From NCBI RefSeq assembly GCF_036059255.1, contig NZ_CP107947.1, positions 3,906,001 through 3,970,000 of the forward strand: a DNA stretch of 64,000 nt. Direction: 5' to 3'. Both the position numbers and the translations under genes were made by a program. Numbering within the stretch: position 1 is the stretch's first letter; every line of letters begins with the position of its first letter. Of this stretch, positions 52,910 through 63,317 are shown one piece after another. Origin of the DNA: Micromonospora sp. NBC_00389. Lineage in GTDB: Bacteria > Actinomycetota > Actinomycetes > Mycobacteriales > Micromonosporaceae. Below the pieces are notes generated by a model. It was not told the DNA's origin and searched no databases. It saw only the letters and a program-made list of their open reading frames with translations.

Positions 52910-54715
52910 GTGATCCGTACCCACAATGCCGGAAGCCTGCGCGCGACGGACGCCGGCGCGACGGTGACGCTCGCCGGGTGGGTGGCCCGCCGACGCGACC
53001 ACGGCGGCGTCATCTTCGTCGATCTGCGCGACGGCTCCGGCGTGGTCCAGGTGGTGTTCCGGGAAGAGGACGCGCACGCGCTGCGCAACGAGTTCTGCGT
53101 GAAGGTCACCGGCGAGGTGACCCGCCGGCCGGCCGGCAACGAGAACCCGGAGCTGCCCACCGGTGACGTCGAGGTGACCGCCGCCGAGCTGGAGGTGCTC
53201 TCCGAGGCGGCCCCGCTGCCGCTGCCGGTCGACGACCAGGTCGAGGCCGGTGACGACATCCGGCTCAAGTACCGCTACCTGGACCTGCGCCGCAGTGGCC
53301 CGGCGAACGCGCTGCGGCTGCGCTCGCGCGCCAGCCACCTCGCCCGGGGCGTGCTGCACGAGCGGGACTTCCTGGAGATCGAGACGCCGACGCTGACCCG
53401 CTCGACGCCCGAGGGCGCCCGCGACTTCCTGGTGCCGGTCCGCCTCCAGCCCGGCAGCTGGTACGCCCTGCCGCAGTCGCCGCAGCTGTTCAAGCAGCTG
53501 CTGATGGTCGGCGGCATGGAGCGGTACTACCAGATCGCCCGCTGCTACCGGGACGAGGACTTCCGCGCCGACCGGCAGCCGGAGTTCACCCAGCTCGACA
53601 TCGAGATGTCCTTCGTGACCGAGGACGACGTGATCGACCTCGGCGAGGCGATCGTCTCGGCGCTCTGGAAGGACCTGGCCGGGCACGAGATCACCCGACC
53701 CATCCCGCGGATCACCTGGCACGACGCGATGGCCCGGTACGGCTCCGACAAGCCGGACCTGCGCTACGGCGTGGAGCTGACCGAGCTGACCGACTACCTG
53801 CGCGGCACCGAGTTCCGGGTCTTCGCCGGGGCGATCGACGCGGGCGGCTACGTCGGCGCGGTGGTGATGCCGGGCGGAGCGGCGCAGAGCCGCAAGGAGT
53901 TGGACGGCTGGCAGGACTGGGCCAAGGCGCGTGGCGCGCGCGGCCTGGCGTACGTGGTGCTGGACGCCGAGACCGGCGAGGCGCGCGGCCCGGTGGCCAA
54001 GAACCTCTCCGCCGAGCACCTGGGCGGGCTCGCCGACGCGGTCGGCGCCAAGCCGGGCGACGCGGTCTTCTTCGCCGCCAGCAACACCACCCGGGAGGCG
54101 CAGGAGCTGCTCGGCGCGGCCCGCATCGAGATCGCCAAGCGGGCCGGGCTGATCGACGAGAGCGCCTGGGCGTTCTGCTGGGTGGTCGACGCGCCGATGT
54201 TCGAGCGCACCGACGAGGGCGGCTGGACGGCCGTGCACCACCCGTTCACCTCGCCCAACTCGGAGTGGGTGGACCGGTTCGAGGAGGCACCGGACCGGGC
54301 GCTGGCGTACGCGTACGACATCGTCTGCAACGGCAACGAGATCGGCGGCGGCTCGATCCGTATCCACAGGGGTGACGTGCAGAAGCGGGTCTTCGATCTG
54401 CTCGGCATCACCCCGGAGGAGGCGCAGGACAAGTTCGGCTTCCTGCTGGAGGCGTTCAAGTACGGCGCCCCGCCGCACGGCGGCATCGCCTTCGGCTGGG
54501 ACCGGGTCTGCATGCTGCTGGCCGGCGCGGACTCCATCCGCGAGGTGATCGCCTTCCCGAAGACCCGGGGCGGCTTCGACCCGCTGACCGGCGCGCCGAC
54601 GCCGATCACCGCCCAGCAGCGCACCGAGGCCGGCATCGACGCCAAGCCGAAGCCCCCAGCCACCGCCCACACCGGCACCGCGGGCCCGGCCGCCCCGGTA
54701 GCCGACCCGGTCTGA
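52910..54715 (+). CDS. aspS: Aspartyl-tRNA synthetase (bacterial type)
   Basis: Class IIb synthetase of 601 residues. The N-terminal OB fold begins [16 protein letters not shown]. Motif 1 lies near [20 protein letters not shown], motif 2 is [20 protein letters not shown], the bacterial GAD insertion follows, and motif 3 is [18 protein letters not shown] Pro/Ala-rich tail follows. GTG 52910 is chosen from the family N-terminus, with GAGGAG 9 nt upstream. A TTG at 52901 is in frame. Whether it also charges tRNA-Asn cannot be decided by eye. Confidence 0.96.
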   Translation: MIRTHNAGSLRATDAGATVTLAGWVARRRDHGGVIFVDLRDGSGVVQVVFREEDAHALRNEFCVKVTGEVTRRPAGNENPELPTGDVEVTAAELEVLSEAAPLPLPVDDQVEAGDDIRLKYRYLDLRRSGPANALRLRSRASHLARGVLHERDFLEIETPTLTRSTPEGARDFLVPVRLQPGSWYALPQSPQLFKQLLMVGGMERYYQIARCYRDEDFRADRQPEFTQLDIEMSFVTEDDVIDLGEAIVSALWKDLAGHEITRPIPRITWHDAMARYGSDKPDLRYGVELTELTDYLRGTEFRVFAGAIDAGGYVGAVVMPGGAAQSRKELDGWQDWAKARGARGLAYVVLDAETGEARGPVAKNLSAEHLGGLADAVGAKPGDAVFFAASNTTREAQELLGAARIEIAKRAGLIDESAWAFCWVVDAPMFERTDEGGWTAVHHPFTSPNSEWVDRFEEAPDRALAYAYDIVCNGNEIGGGSIRIHRGDVQKRVFDLLGITPEEAQDKFGFLLEAFKYGAPPHGGIAFGWDRVCMLLAGADSIREVIAFPKTRGGFDPLTGAPTPITAQQRTEAGIDAKPKPPATAHTGTAGPAAPVADPV

Positions 54716-54736
54716 CCGCCGCCCACCTGCTTGGTT

Positions 54737-54791
54737 GATCAAGAGGTTTGCGTCATGCTCGCCCCGTCGAGGTGACGCAAACCTCTTGATC
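54737..54791. repeat. Dispersed palindromic hairpin element 3
   Basis: GATCAAGAGGTTTGCGTCA (54737-54755) is mirrored perfectly at 54773-54791 around a 17-nt loop, 22 bp after the aspS stop. It probably also terminates aspS. The outer GATCAWGRKGTT form matches the elements at 33641 and 48622. Confidence 0.8.
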
Positions 54792-54811
54792 GTTGGCGGG
54801 GGAGTGGTGGC

Positions 54812-55624
54812 ATGCGGGTGCTCGTGGTGGGGGCGAGTGGGTTTCTCGGGCGTGAGGTGTGTCGGCGGGCGGTGGACGCCGGCTGGTCGGTGGTGGGGAC
54901 GTGCCACTCCGGCGACATCAGCACGCCGGGCGTCACGGCGCGCCGGCTGGACGTGACCGACCGGGCCGCCGTGCGCGCGCTGGTCGCCGAGGTGCGCCCG
55001 GACGCGGTGGTCTCCACCCCCTACCGGTACGACGACTGGACGGTGACCGCCGACGGGGCCGCGTATGTGGCGGTCGCGGCAGCCGAGGTGGCCGCCCGTC
55101 TGGTGCACGTGTCCAGCGACGCGCTGCACGCCGGCCGGCCCGAGCCGTACGCCGACGACGACCCGCCGACGCCGGTGAACGCGTACGGCGCCGCGAAGGC
55201 CGCGGCCGAGACTGCCGTGCGAGCGGTCGACCCCGGCGCGGCACTGGTACGTACCTCGCTGATCCTGGGGGAGGGCAGTAAGCAGATCCAGCTCTCCCGG
55301 GACGCGCTCGCCGGCCGGGCCACCCTGTTCACCGACCAGATCCGCTGCCCGGTCGACGTCACCGACCTGGCCGCCGCCGTTCTGGAGCTGGTCGACAGCG
55401 CGTACGCCGGCCCGCTCAACGTGGCCGGTCCGGACGCGGTCAGCCGCGCCGAGCTGGGCCTGCTGGTCGCCGAGCGGTTCGACCTGGACGCGGCCGGGCT
55501 GAAGTCCACCACCAGCACCGCCGCCGGTGTGGTCGGCCCCACTGACGTACGCCTGGACTCCACCCGCGCTGCCAGCCTGCTGCGTACCCGGCTACGCGGC
55601 GTGCGCGAGATCCTGGCTCGCTGA
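54812..55624 (+). CDS. NAD(P)-dependent epimerase/dehydratase, RmlD-like
   Basis: Extended short-chain dehydrogenase of 270 residues. The N-terminal Rossmann motif is VVGASGFLGREVCRRA. The active-site Tyr/Lys occurs in VNAYGAAKAAAE. VSSDALHAGRPEPYADDD resembles the dTDP-4-dehydrorhamnose reductase group (STDYVFDG). It is not in a sugar cluster, so the substrate is open. It starts 20 bp after palindromic element 3. Confidence 0.82.
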   Translation: MRVLVVGASGFLGREVCRRAVDAGWSVVGTCHSGDISTPGVTARRLDVTDRAAVRALVAEVRPDAVVSTPYRYDDWTVTADGAAYVAVAAAEVAARLVHVSSDALHAGRPEPYADDDPPTPVNAYGAAKAAAETAVRAVDPGAALVRTSLILGEGSKQIQLSRDALAGRATLFTDQIRCPVDVTDLAAAVLELVDSAYAGPLNVAGPDAVSRAELGLLVAERFDLDAAGLKSTTSTAAGVVGPTDVRLDSTRAASLLRTRLRGVREILAR

Positions 55625-55642
55625 GCCCACCGCCCCGCAGGT

Positions 55643-55683
55643 GCACACTTCCTATGCATAGCTCTTGTGCATAGGAAGTGTGC
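55643..55683. promoter_or_regulatory. 41-bp palindromic operator before the ArsR-like/MFS operon
   Basis: Perfect 16-bp arms GCACACTTCCTATGCA and TGCATAGGAAGTGTGC around 9 bp. A further TTGTGCA half-site lies at 55691-55697. TATTGT (55689-55694) is the likely -10 for the leaderless start at 55701, so a bound regulator would block transcription. Confidence 0.85.
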
Positions 55684-55700
55684 AGAGTTATTGTGCAGTC

Positions 55701-56309
55701 ATGGTGAACGACGGAGAGACGCCGAGACCGGCGCCGCGTGAGGTACGGATCGACAAGCGGCAGGTCCGGGTGCTGGCGCACCCGCTTCGGATGCGGCTGC
55801 TCGGGGCACTGCGGGTGAACGGGCCCGCCACCGCCACCACCCTGGCGGAGCTGCTCAGCACCAACACCGGCGCGACCAGTTACCACTTGCGCCAGCTCGC
55901 CGAGGTGGGGCTGGTGACCGAGGACCCCGACCGGGGCAGCGGCCGGCAGCGCTGGTGGCAGGCCGCACACGACGTCACGAACTGGGAGCCGACCGACTTC
56001 GACGACGACCCCGACGCCCGGGCTGCGATCGAGTGGATCCAGGGCGACCAGGTACGCCTTCTCGTCGAGCACGCCGAACGCTGGTTCGCCATTCAGCACG
56101 AGTGGTCCCCCGCCTGGCGGGACGCCATCGGCATGGGCGACATCTTCATGACGATCCCGCCAGACCGGCTGAAGGCGCTCCAGGCGGAGGTGTGGCAGGT
56201 GCTGGAGCGGTACAACCGCGAGGCCGGCCTCGTCGACTCCGCTGATCCGCAGGCCCGCCCCGTGCAGGTCTTCCTGGCCGCCTACCCGTTGCTGGAAGGG
56301 CCCCGATGA
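55701..56309 (+). CDS. ArsR-like winged-helix regulator (HTH_20)
   Basis: Cytoplasmic regulator of 202 residues. The winged helix is VRVLAHPLRMRLLGALRVNG, then ATATTLAELLSTNTGATSYH, then LRQLAEVGLVTEDPDRGSGR. A C-terminal helical domain (about 90-200) may sense a ligand. No metal-binding Cys motif of classical ArsR is seen. ATG 55701 is 6 nt after TATTGT, suggesting a leaderless mRNA. It overlaps the MFS gene by 4 nt and lies just behind a 41-bp palindrome, so it most likely represses its own operon. Confidence 0.87.
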   Translation: MVNDGETPRPAPREVRIDKRQVRVLAHPLRMRLLGALRVNGPATATTLAELLSTNTGATSYHLRQLAEVGLVTEDPDRGSGRQRWWQAAHDVTNWEPTDFDDDPDARAAIEWIQGDQVRLLVEHAERWFAIQHEWSPAWRDAIGMGDIFMTIPPDRLKALQAEVWQVLERYNREAGLVDSADPQARPVQVFLAAYPLLEGPR

Positions 56310-57607
56310 GCACGCTGACCGTACGCCAGGTCCGGCGTCGCTACCTGACGCTCTACGGCCTGCGCTGGCTGCCGACCGGCCTGATGATCCCGGTGATGAT
56401 CCTGCTGATGCAGGAGCGCGGCCTGTCGCTGCCGCAGATCGGCCTGGTCTTCACCGCGCAGGGGCTGCTGGTGCTTGCGCTGGAGCTGCCCACCGGCGGG
56501 CTCGCCGACGCCCTCGGCCGCCGCCCGGTGCTGCTCGCCGCCGGAGCGCTCAACCTCGTCTCGCTGTCACTCTTCGCGGTGGCCGACTCGTTCTGGATGT
56601 TCTTCCTGGTCTGGGCATTGCAGGGGGTCTACCGGGCACTGGACAGCGGCCCGCTGGAGTCCTGGTACGTCGACGCCACCCTGGCCGCCGACCCGGAGGC
56701 CGAGTACGAACGGGGCCTCGGGCACGCCGGCACCGTCATCGGCGGGGCCATCGGCGCTGGCGCGCTGCTCAGCGGCGGCCTGGTGGCGCTCGGCCCGATC
56801 GGGCCGGTCAGCGCGCTCACGGTGCCCGTGCTGGTCGCCATCCTCGCCCAGGCGGCGGCGCTGGTTGCGCTGGTCGTCCTGCTGGTGGAGCAGCGGCCGG
56901 CCACCGGCCTCGCTGCGCTGCGCGCCTCGGTGCTCCAGGCGCCCCGGATGATCGGCGAGGCCGTCGGGCTGCTGCGTCGCTCGCGGGTGCTGCTTGCCTT
57001 GGTGTCGGTGGAGCTGTTCTGGGGCTTCGGCATGATCACCTTCGAGTCGCTGCTGCCGGTCCGGCTCGCCGAGGTGGTCGGCGACCCGGAACGCGCCGCC
57101 GCGCTGCTCGGGCCGGCCAACTCGGCCGCCTGGCTCGCCTCGGCAGCCGGCGCGGCGCTGACACCGCTGCTGCTGCGCTGGCCCGGCGCTGCGCCGGGCG
57201 CGGCTCTGCTGCGCATCCTGCAGGGCGTCACGGTGGTCGGGATGGGGCTCTTCGCCGGGCCGGTCGGGGTGCTCGTGGCCTACCTCGCCTGCTACACCGT
57301 GCACGGCGCGTCCAACCCGCTGCACAGCGGGCTGCTGCACCGACAGGTCGACGGCCCGTACCGGACCAGCGTGCTCTCGCTGAACTCGATGATGGCGGGG
57401 ACGGCCGGTGCACTCGGCGGGGTGGCCCTGACCGCGCTCGCCGCCGCCACCAGCATCAGCACCGCCATGGTCGTCGGCGCGGTCGTCCTGGCCGTCGCCG
57501 CCCCGCTCTACCTGCCGGCATGGCGGGCCGGCCGTCGGCCCGCGGCGGATACCGCCGACCCGCCCGCGGTACCCGAACCCACCGAGCCGCAGACCGCCGG
57601 GCGTTAG
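56306..57607 (+). CDS. MFS transporter (12 helices)
   Basis: Putative exporter of 433 residues. It has about 12 helices and motif A-like GGLADALGRRPVLLAAGAL (about residue 63). The pattern fits small-molecule or macrolide-type efflux permeases. It is translationally coupled (ATGA) to the upstream ArsR-like regulator, so efflux is probably induced by the exported compound (inference). The C-terminus is a short Pro/Thr-rich tail. Confidence 0.88.
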   Translation: MSTLTVRQVRRRYLTLYGLRWLPTGLMIPVMILLMQERGLSLPQIGLVFTAQGLLVLALELPTGGLADALGRRPVLLAAGALNLVSLSLFAVADSFWMFFLVWALQGVYRALDSGPLESWYVDATLAADPEAEYERGLGHAGTVIGGAIGAGALLSGGLVALGPIGPVSALTVPVLVAILAQAAALVALVVLLVEQRPATGLAALRASVLQAPRMIGEAVGLLRRSRVLLALVSVELFWGFGMITFESLLPVRLAEVVGDPERAAALLGPANSAAWLASAAGAALTPLLLRWPGAAPGAALLRILQGVTVVGMGLFAGPVGVLVAYLACYTVHGASNPLHSGLLHRQVDGPYRTSVLSLNSMMAGTAGALGGVALTALAAATSISTAMVVGAVVLAVAAPLYLPAWRAGRRPAADTADPPAVPEPTEPQTAGR

Positions 57608-57645
57608 GAAGGACGCCCTTCCGCTACCCGCGGCGATTCCAGCGG

Positions 57646-57690
57646 AACCCTCCCGCTCAGCCCAGCCGTAGCGAGCTGAGCGGGAGGGTT
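57646..57690. terminator. Terminator between the MFS and GNAT genes
   Basis: Perfect 16-bp stem AACCCTCCCGCTCAGC / GCTGAGCGGGAGGGTT with a 13-nt loop. It lies between convergent genes and its right arm includes the last codons of the GNAT gene. Confidence 0.85.
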
Positions 57691-58397
57691 TCGGTGAAGC
57701 CGAGCCGCCGGTAGAGCCGTGCCGCCCCGACGTTGTCCGTGTAGACGCCGAGCCCGACCGTGTCGTAGCGGGCCAGCAGCGCCCGGGTCATTCCGGCGGT
57801 CAGCGCCGCGCCCAGCCCCCGACCCCGCTGGTCGGGGGCGACGGTCAGGCCGGCGAGGAACCCGATGTCGCCCCGGCTGCGGTCCGCGCCGCACGCCACC
57901 AGCCGGCCGCCGACCCGGATGCCGTACCAGTCCACCACCTCTGCGTCTCCCGGGCGGGCGGTGGTGCTCGGGAACGCCTCGTCGATCAGCGCCTCCAGCG
58001 CCGGATGGTCGGCCTCGGCGAGTCGTACCACCCGCTGCTCGTCCGCCTGTGCCGGTGGTGGCGTGTCGGTCCAGTGGAAGTCCCAGTCGTCGTGCCGGGT
58101 CACCGCCAGCCGGCCCGCCAGCAGGGCGGGATCGTGCCGGGGTAGGTGCAGCCGCTGCCCCGGGCGCAGCATCCCGTCGCCGACCAGCGCGACACAGACC
58201 TCGATCGCCGGCCCGGCCGGGCCGATCGCGCAGCCGGCCGGCCCGTGCTCGGGCGGCACCAACCACAGCACGGTGCCGTCGCGCCGGTAGCCGCGCGCCG
58301 GCGCGCCCCGCCCGAGTGCGTGCCGGGCGAACGGGTGGTGGCCGACGGCGGCCAGGATGGCGGTCCGGTCCAGGACCACCTGGTCGTCGATGATCAT
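57657..58397 (-). CDS. GNAT-family N-acetyltransferase
   Basis: Acetyltransferase of 246 residues. The C-terminal GNAT domain has LTVAPDQRGRGLGAALTAGM, the acetyl-CoA pyrophosphate loop (Q/RxxGxG/A), and VYTDNVGAARLYRRLGFTET. The N-terminal 110 residues are not a standard GNAT and may bind the substrate. Substrate unknown. The stop codon lies within the terminator hairpin. Confidence 0.87.
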   Translation of the reverse strand: MIIDDQVVLDRTAILAAVGHHPFARHALGRGAPARGYRRDGTVLWLVPPEHGPAGCAIGPAGPAIEVCVALVGDGMLRPGQRLHLPRHDPALLAGRLAVTRHDDWDFHWTDTPPPAQADEQRVVRLAEADHPALEALIDEAFPSTTARPGDAEVVDWYGIRVGGRLVACGADRSRGDIGFLAGLTVAPDQRGRGLGAALTAGMTRALLARYDTVGLGVYTDNVGAARLYRRLGFTETLPLSSLRLG

Positions 58398-58536
58398 GCG
58401 ACCAGCCTAGGAGCCGGGGGTCGAACGCTTGCGCCGGGCCGCCACGGCCAGGCCGAATCCATGGTGGAGATTGACGAGTCGACCGATTGGGTACATCCGG
58501 GGCCGACCTACTGGGAACCCCCACCGGAGGACCGAC

Positions 58537-58749
58537 ATGCTCGCCATTCTGGCCGCCATTGTCTTCGGCTTTGCCCTGCTGATCGACCTGCTCGACACCA
58601 ACTTCGGAGCGCCGGACCTGTTCAACTGGAACACGCTCGTGCTCCTCGGATTGTTCCTGCTCTCGCTCTACCTGGGCGGCGTGGGCAACGGCCCGCGCGG
58701 CGGTGGCGGCGGCCGCTGGTACCGGGGCCGGCGCCCCGGTCGCGGCTGA
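58537..58749 (+). CDS. Small two-helix membrane protein
   Basis: A 70-residue protein. MLAILAAIVFGFALLIDLL and LVLLGLFLLSLYLGG form two likely helices, and the tail is Gly/Arg-rich (GPRGGGGGRWYRGRR). ATG 58537 has CGGAGG with 6-nt spacing, which supports the call despite the short length. Function unknown. Similar small proteins are common in actinomycetes. The gap before it (58398-58536) holds no other gene I can see. Confidence 0.78.
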   Translation: MLAILAAIVFGFALLIDLLDTNFGAPDLFNWNTLVLLGLFLLSLYLGGVGNGPRGGGGGRWYRGRRPGRG

Positions 58750-58824
58750 CCGGAACCGATCACCAGTGGCCCGGCCCGCGGCGCGATTCCGGCGTCGCGG
58801 GCACGGCCCGGTACTGTCTTCGTG

Positions 58825-60363
58825 ATGGAGTCCGACGCCCTCTTCTCCCTCGGTGCACCCGCCGGGTCGCGCAGCGCGCCCGACGGTTCCGCCAGTGTCG
58901 ACGGCTTCACTCCGGTAGCAGCCGATTCGCCCCTGCCCGTCCGGATGCGCCCGGCGACCCTCGACGAGCTGATCGGGCAGGCCCACCTGCTCGCCCCCGG
59001 CGCGCCGCTGCGGCAACTGGTCTCCGGCGGCGCCCCGATGTCGGTCATCCTCTGGGGACCGCCGGGCAGCGGCAAGACCACCATCGCGCACCTGGTGGCC
59101 GGGGCCACCGACCGCCGGTTCGTGGCCATGTCGGCGCTCTCCGCCGGCGTCAAGGACGTCCGGGCGGTGATCGAGGCGGCCCGCCGGCAGCGCCGCTCGG
59201 GCGGCCCGCAGACCGTGCTCTTCATCGACGAGGTGCACCGGTTCAGCAAGACTCAGCAGGATTCGCTGCTCGCCGCCGTCGAGGACCGTACGGTCACGTT
59301 GCTGGCGGCGACCACCGAAAACCCGTACTTCTCGGTCATCTCCCCACTGCTGTCACGCTGCGTGCTGCTCACCCTGCAACCGCTGGACGACGAGGCGGTG
59401 CGCAGTCTGCTGCGCCGTGCGGTGACCGACGAGCGTGGCCTGGGCGGCACGCTCACCCTGGCCGACGAGGCCGAGGACCACCTGGTCCGGCTCGCGTCCG
59501 GCGACGTTCGCAAGGCGCTGACCGCACTGGAGGCGGCGGCGGCCTCCGCCACGGCGCTCGGCGCGAGCCGGATCGACCTCGCCACCGCCGAGCAGGCGGT
59601 CGACGTGGCGGCGGTGCGCTACGACCGCGACGGCGACGCCCACTACGACGTGGTCAGCGCGTTCATCAAGAGCATGCGCGGCTCGGACGTGGACGCCGCG
59701 GTGCACTGGCTGGCCCGGATGCTGGTCGCCGGGGAGGACGCCCGGTTCATCGCCCGCCGGCTGGTCATCTTCGCCAGCGAGGACGTGGGCATGGCCGACC
59801 CCGGCGCGTTGAGCGTGGCCACCGCCGCCGCGCACGCCGTCGAGTACGTCGGGCTGCCCGAAGCGCAGCTCAACCTTGCCCAGGCAGTGATCCACCTGGC
59901 CACCGCGCCCAAGTCGAACTCGGCCACCACCGCCATCGGCGCCGCGATCGCCGACGTGCGGTCCGGCCGGGGCGGCCCGGTGCCGCGCGGGCTGCGCGAC
60001 GCGCACTACGCCGGCGCCCGAGGGCTGGGCCATGGCACCGGCTACCGCTACCCGCACGATGACCAGCGTGGCGTGGTCACCCAGCAGTACGTCCCGGACG
60101 ACCTGGTGGGCACCGACTACTACCGGCCCAGCCCGCACGGGGCGGAGCGGTCGGTGGCCACCCGGCTGCCGCTGCTGCGCGGGATCGTGCGAGGGCTGCC
60201 GGCCCCGCCCGCCCGCCCGGAGGCCCCGCCGGCCGCGCCGCCCGTAACGGCGCAGAACGGGCCGGCGCTTGCCGACGAGAACGGTCGCCCGACGACGGGC
60301 ACGGGCGGTCCCGGCACGATGCAAGACAGCGGCACCAACGCCGCAGGAGAGGGTCAACAGTGA
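58825..60363 (+). CDS. rarA: Replication-associated recombination protein RarA (MgsA)
   Basis: AAA+ ATPase of 512 residues acting at stalled replication forks, related to eukaryotic WRNIP1. It has the N-terminal [19 protein letters not shown], Walker [10 protein letters not shown] (about residue 78), Walker [17 protein letters not shown], sensor-1 [13 protein letters not shown] and the C-terminal tetramerisation region ([31 protein letters not shown]). The last 75 or so residues are a Pro/Ala/Gly-rich extension. ATG 58825 lies 7 nt after TACTGT (58812-58817), so it looks leaderless. The stop overlaps the next gene by 4 nt. Confidence 0.94.
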   Translation: MESDALFSLGAPAGSRSAPDGSASVDGFTPVAADSPLPVRMRPATLDELIGQAHLLAPGAPLRQLVSGGAPMSVILWGPPGSGKTTIAHLVAGATDRRFVAMSALSAGVKDVRAVIEAARRQRRSGGPQTVLFIDEVHRFSKTQQDSLLAAVEDRTVTLLAATTENPYFSVISPLLSRCVLLTLQPLDDEAVRSLLRRAVTDERGLGGTLTLADEAEDHLVRLASGDVRKALTALEAAAASATALGASRIDLATAEQAVDVAAVRYDRDGDAHYDVVSAFIKSMRGSDVDAAVHWLARMLVAGEDARFIARRLVIFASEDVGMADPGALSVATAAAHAVEYVGLPEAQLNLAQAVIHLATAPKSNSATTAIGAAIADVRSGRGGPVPRGLRDAHYAGARGLGHGTGYRYPHDDQRGVVTQQYVPDDLVGTDYYRPSPHGAERSVATRLPLLRGIVRGLPAPPARPEAPPAAPPVTAQNGPALADENGRPTTGTGGPGTMQDSGTNAAGEGQQ

Positions 60364-63167
60364 AGTCGCGTGGTGCGGACCGCCCGGACGAGGGCCCGGA
60401 TGAGCGGCGCGATCCCCGCGCCAAGGGCCGCCGCTGGGGTCGAGGCCGGGCCGAGGCCGAGCCGGAGGAGCCGGTAGCCGGCGAGGAGTTCGGCTGGATC
60501 GACGACCTGCGGTCGGCCAAGCAGCAACGTTCCGAGCTGGGCCCCGACGGGGCCGCGGTAGAGCCCGCAGGGCCACGCGGGGGCGCCCCGGTGCCGCCGG
60601 ACGGCCCGGTGCCACCCACCCCGCGCCGTGGTGACCCGGACGGTCCCGCCGCGCGCCGGCCGGCCGGCGGACCATGGCCGGGCGACGCGCCGCCGCCGGG
60701 CCGCCGCCCGGACGAGCGGCCACCCGCCGACCGACCCCGGGCCGCCGGCCCCGGAGTCCCCGCCCCGGGCCAGCCGGCCCGCCGCGGGGCACAGCCGGCA
60801 CCCGGCAGCGGCCCTCGCGCCGCCGGGCCGCCGCTCGCGCCTCCCACCGCCGCCCGCCCGGCCGGTGGCGAGCCGGCAGGCCCACCCGGACCCCCGACCT
60901 CGGGCGTACCGGCCGGCCCGGCCCGGCCCCGCCCGGGCGCTGCCCCGGCCGGCCCGCCCGCCGGCCCGCCGGGCACCGGCGCACCGACCGGTCGCCGCCC
61001 GGCCGCCGTCCCCCCATCGGGTCGAGCGGACGCGATGCCGCCGCTACGCCGGCCCGACGCCGGGCCGTTGGGTCGCAGACCCGGCCCGGAGACCACCGAG
61101 CCCGGCCGTCCACTGCCCACCGACGGCGGGCCCGCCGGTCGGCGTACGACCGATCCGGCGCGGGCCGCCGGTTCACCCACCGCCCCCGGCGGGACCCGCT
61201 TCGACGCGGCGCCGACCGGTGCCGTACCGCCGGTCCCCGGTGGACTGCGACCCGACCCCGCCGTCGACCGTGATCCGCGGAACGCCCGGCGTCGCCCGGG
61301 CACAGTCGACCCCGGCGCGACGGAGACGTCCGGCCAGGGGCCGGCCGACCGCACCCGCTCGTCCTCCGGCGGGCACCGCCGCGCGGCCGAACCCGACGAG
61401 CCGGTGGTGCCCCGTTCGGGCAACGCCCCGGCGGTGCCCGACGCGTCCGGCCACACCGGCGCCGCGCCGACCATCGGCCCGGCCGACGGCACCGGGCGCC
61501 GCCGGACGGTCCCGGACGAGCAGGAGCGCCGCGCTCCGGCCGGCGGCGAGCCCCGGACCGACCGCCCGGAGCGGCCGGCCGACTGGCTGCGCCAGGCAGG
61601 CCGCCTGCCGCACACCGACCCCGCCCTGCCGGTGGTCAACCGGCGCGGTGGCACCCCGCCGCCGGCCGGCCGCCGTCCTGGGCCGCCCGCAGGTGCGGGC
61701 GATCTCACCGACCACTCGCCCGGCCGGCTCGCCGTGCCCGACCCGGCCGCGGAGCGCGGCGCCGGCCGCCGGCCCGCCGGGCCGCCGGCCGACCCGGCCG
61801 CGGACGCCCCCACCGGTCGCCGTGCCGTCCGGCCCGGCGCGACGGGCGACCGTGGCGACGACCCGTACGCCGGTCCCGCCGGCGGCGGGCGACCCGCGCC
61901 CGGTGGCAGTGCCGCCGGTCCGGGCGCACCGGCCCGCGGCGCCGCCCGCTCCACCCCGCCCGGTCGTGCCCGGCCCGCCCCCGGCGACGCGCCGGCCACC
62001 GGCGCCGGACACCGTGGTCCCGACGGGCCATCCCGGCCCGGCCCGGGTGCCGAGACCACTGCCCGTGGCGCCGCCCGCCCGGACGGCCCGGCCCGTGCCG
62101 CCGTCCCACCGGGCATCGGCCCGGATGGCCCGCCCCGGCAGCGCCCGGACGGTCCGGCTCGCGCCGCCGTCCGCCCCGCTGGCGCCGGGCACCCGCCCGT
62201 GAGCGGCGAGCCCGGCACCGGTCCCGGAGCTCCCGCGGTGGCCCGCGGCGGTGCGCCGGCCGCTCGACCCGCGCCGGCCGATCGCGCCGCCGGCCGTGCC
62301 CTGCCACCGAACCGGGAGCCCGGTCGTCCCGAGCCCTCCGGTGTCGCACCCGTGCCACCGCCCGGCCGCCCCGGCGAGCCCGTCGGTGTGGCCCGGGCCG
62401 CCGCCGTGGTGCCCACTGCGGGCGGACCGGTGGACCGGCCGGTGCCCGCGCCGGCCGACGGGCCCGCGCTGCGCCCAGCCGGCCAGGACGTGCCCGACGA
62501 CGACGGCGCCGCCCCGGGCGCCCGGTCCGAGCTGCGCCGGCAGTTGCGCGAGCGGCGCCGGCTGCGGGCGGCGGTGCTGGCGCTGGTCAGCGTCGTCCTG
62601 CTCGGCGCGGTGCCGCTCTTCTTCGGCATCCGTACGCTGAGCCGGGACCCGGTCTTCGACAACCTGGACCAGCTGAACGTGCCCGGCTGGGCCGCGGCGA
62701 AGACGGTCGACGAGGTCAGCGGCAGTCGTTGGTGCCTGCTCGACTGTCGACTGCGCGAGCGCACCGTCACCTCGGAGAAGTCGCCGGAGGAGACGGCGGG
62801 GGTCTACGAGAACGCGCTGCGACAGGACGGCTGGCAACCGTGGAAGGTGACCCGCTGCCCCGAGCAGGAGACGAAGGGGAGCTACACCTGCTGGCGTCGC
62901 GATGAGCTGACTCTCGACCTGTGGGTGCGCGAGCCGACCTGCGTGCCGCCGCCGGTCGACGGCGAGCCGGCGATCGTGCCGTCTCCCGGCCCCTCGGCCG
63001 CTGCGGCGGAGTGCGCCGGCTCGTTGGTATCGGTGAAGGTGCGCAACGCGATCGACGACGAGCGGACCAAGCCACAGCCGAGCACCGATCCGTCACTGAC
63101 CGGAGAGGATCCGTTCCCGACAGTCAGCGCGGACCCGCTGGGTGAGTTGACACCCTCACCGTCGTGA
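60360..63167 (+). CDS. Large proline-rich single-pass membrane protein
   Basis: A 935-residue protein, coupled to rarA by a GTGA overlap. Residues 1 to about 735 are Pro/Gly/Ala/Arg-rich and almost certainly disordered; the first 60 residues are charged ([17 protein letters not shown] [15 protein letters not shown]). An Arg-rich stretch ([12 protein letters not shown]) precedes a single helix at about 737-757 ([20 protein letters not shown]). The last 178 residues are probably extracytoplasmic, with six Cys ([33 protein letters not shown]). I do not recognise a domain. It might link the envelope to cytoplasmic partners through its disordered tail (inference). Confidence 0.83.
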   Translation: MKSRGADRPDEGPDERRDPRAKGRRWGRGRAEAEPEEPVAGEEFGWIDDLRSAKQQRSELGPDGAAVEPAGPRGGAPVPPDGPVPPTPRRGDPDGPAARRPAGGPWPGDAPPPGRRPDERPPADRPRAAGPGVPAPGQPARRGAQPAPGSGPRAAGPPLAPPTAARPAGGEPAGPPGPPTSGVPAGPARPRPGAAPAGPPAGPPGTGAPTGRRPAAVPPSGRADAMPPLRRPDAGPLGRRPGPETTEPGRPLPTDGGPAGRRTTDPARAAGSPTAPGGTRFDAAPTGAVPPVPGGLRPDPAVDRDPRNARRRPGTVDPGATETSGQGPADRTRSSSGGHRRAAEPDEPVVPRSGNAPAVPDASGHTGAAPTIGPADGTGRRRTVPDEQERRAPAGGEPRTDRPERPADWLRQAGRLPHTDPALPVVNRRGGTPPPAGRRPGPPAGAGDLTDHSPGRLAVPDPAAERGAGRRPAGPPADPAADAPTGRRAVRPGATGDRGDDPYAGPAGGGRPAPGGSAAGPGAPARGAARSTPPGRARPAPGDAPATGAGHRGPDGPSRPGPGAETTARGAARPDGPARAAVPPGIGPDGPPRQRPDGPARAAVRPAGAGHPPVSGEPGTGPGAPAVARGGAPAARPAPADRAAGRALPPNREPGRPEPSGVAPVPPPGRPGEPVGVARAAAVVPTAGGPVDRPVPAPADGPALRPAGQDVPDDDGAAPGARSELRRQLRERRRLRAAVLALVSVVLLGAVPLFFGIRTLSRDPVFDNLDQLNVPGWAAAKTVDEVSGSRWCLLDCRLRERTVTSEKSPEETAGVYENALRQDGWQPWKVTRCPEQETKGSYTCWRRDELTLDLWVREPTCVPPPVDGEPAIVPSPGPSAAAAECAGSLVSVKVRNAIDDERTKPQPSTDPSLTGEDPFPTVSADPLGELTPSPS

Positions 63168-63317
63168 GCCGGTTTCCATCACGGACGGTAGGGTCTGGGG
63201 CTGGTAGGCCCGTCCGCTGCCGTTGATCGGTGACGGTTCGGTGGGCCCGGTACGGGTACCACGGTTGTGCGTTCCGGGGACGTCGGGTCCCCGGAACTCT
63301 GCTTGAGGAGGACAGGC

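Noticed and set aside
52766..55129. 787-codon minus-strand frame opposite aspS
   Set aside because: Antisense of aspS and crosses two gene boundaries; no domain.
60077..62770. 897-codon minus-strand frame opposite the proline-rich gene
   Set aside because: Both strands are open because of extreme GC; the plus frame has a coupled start, a membrane helix and Cys-rich end, this one has neither.
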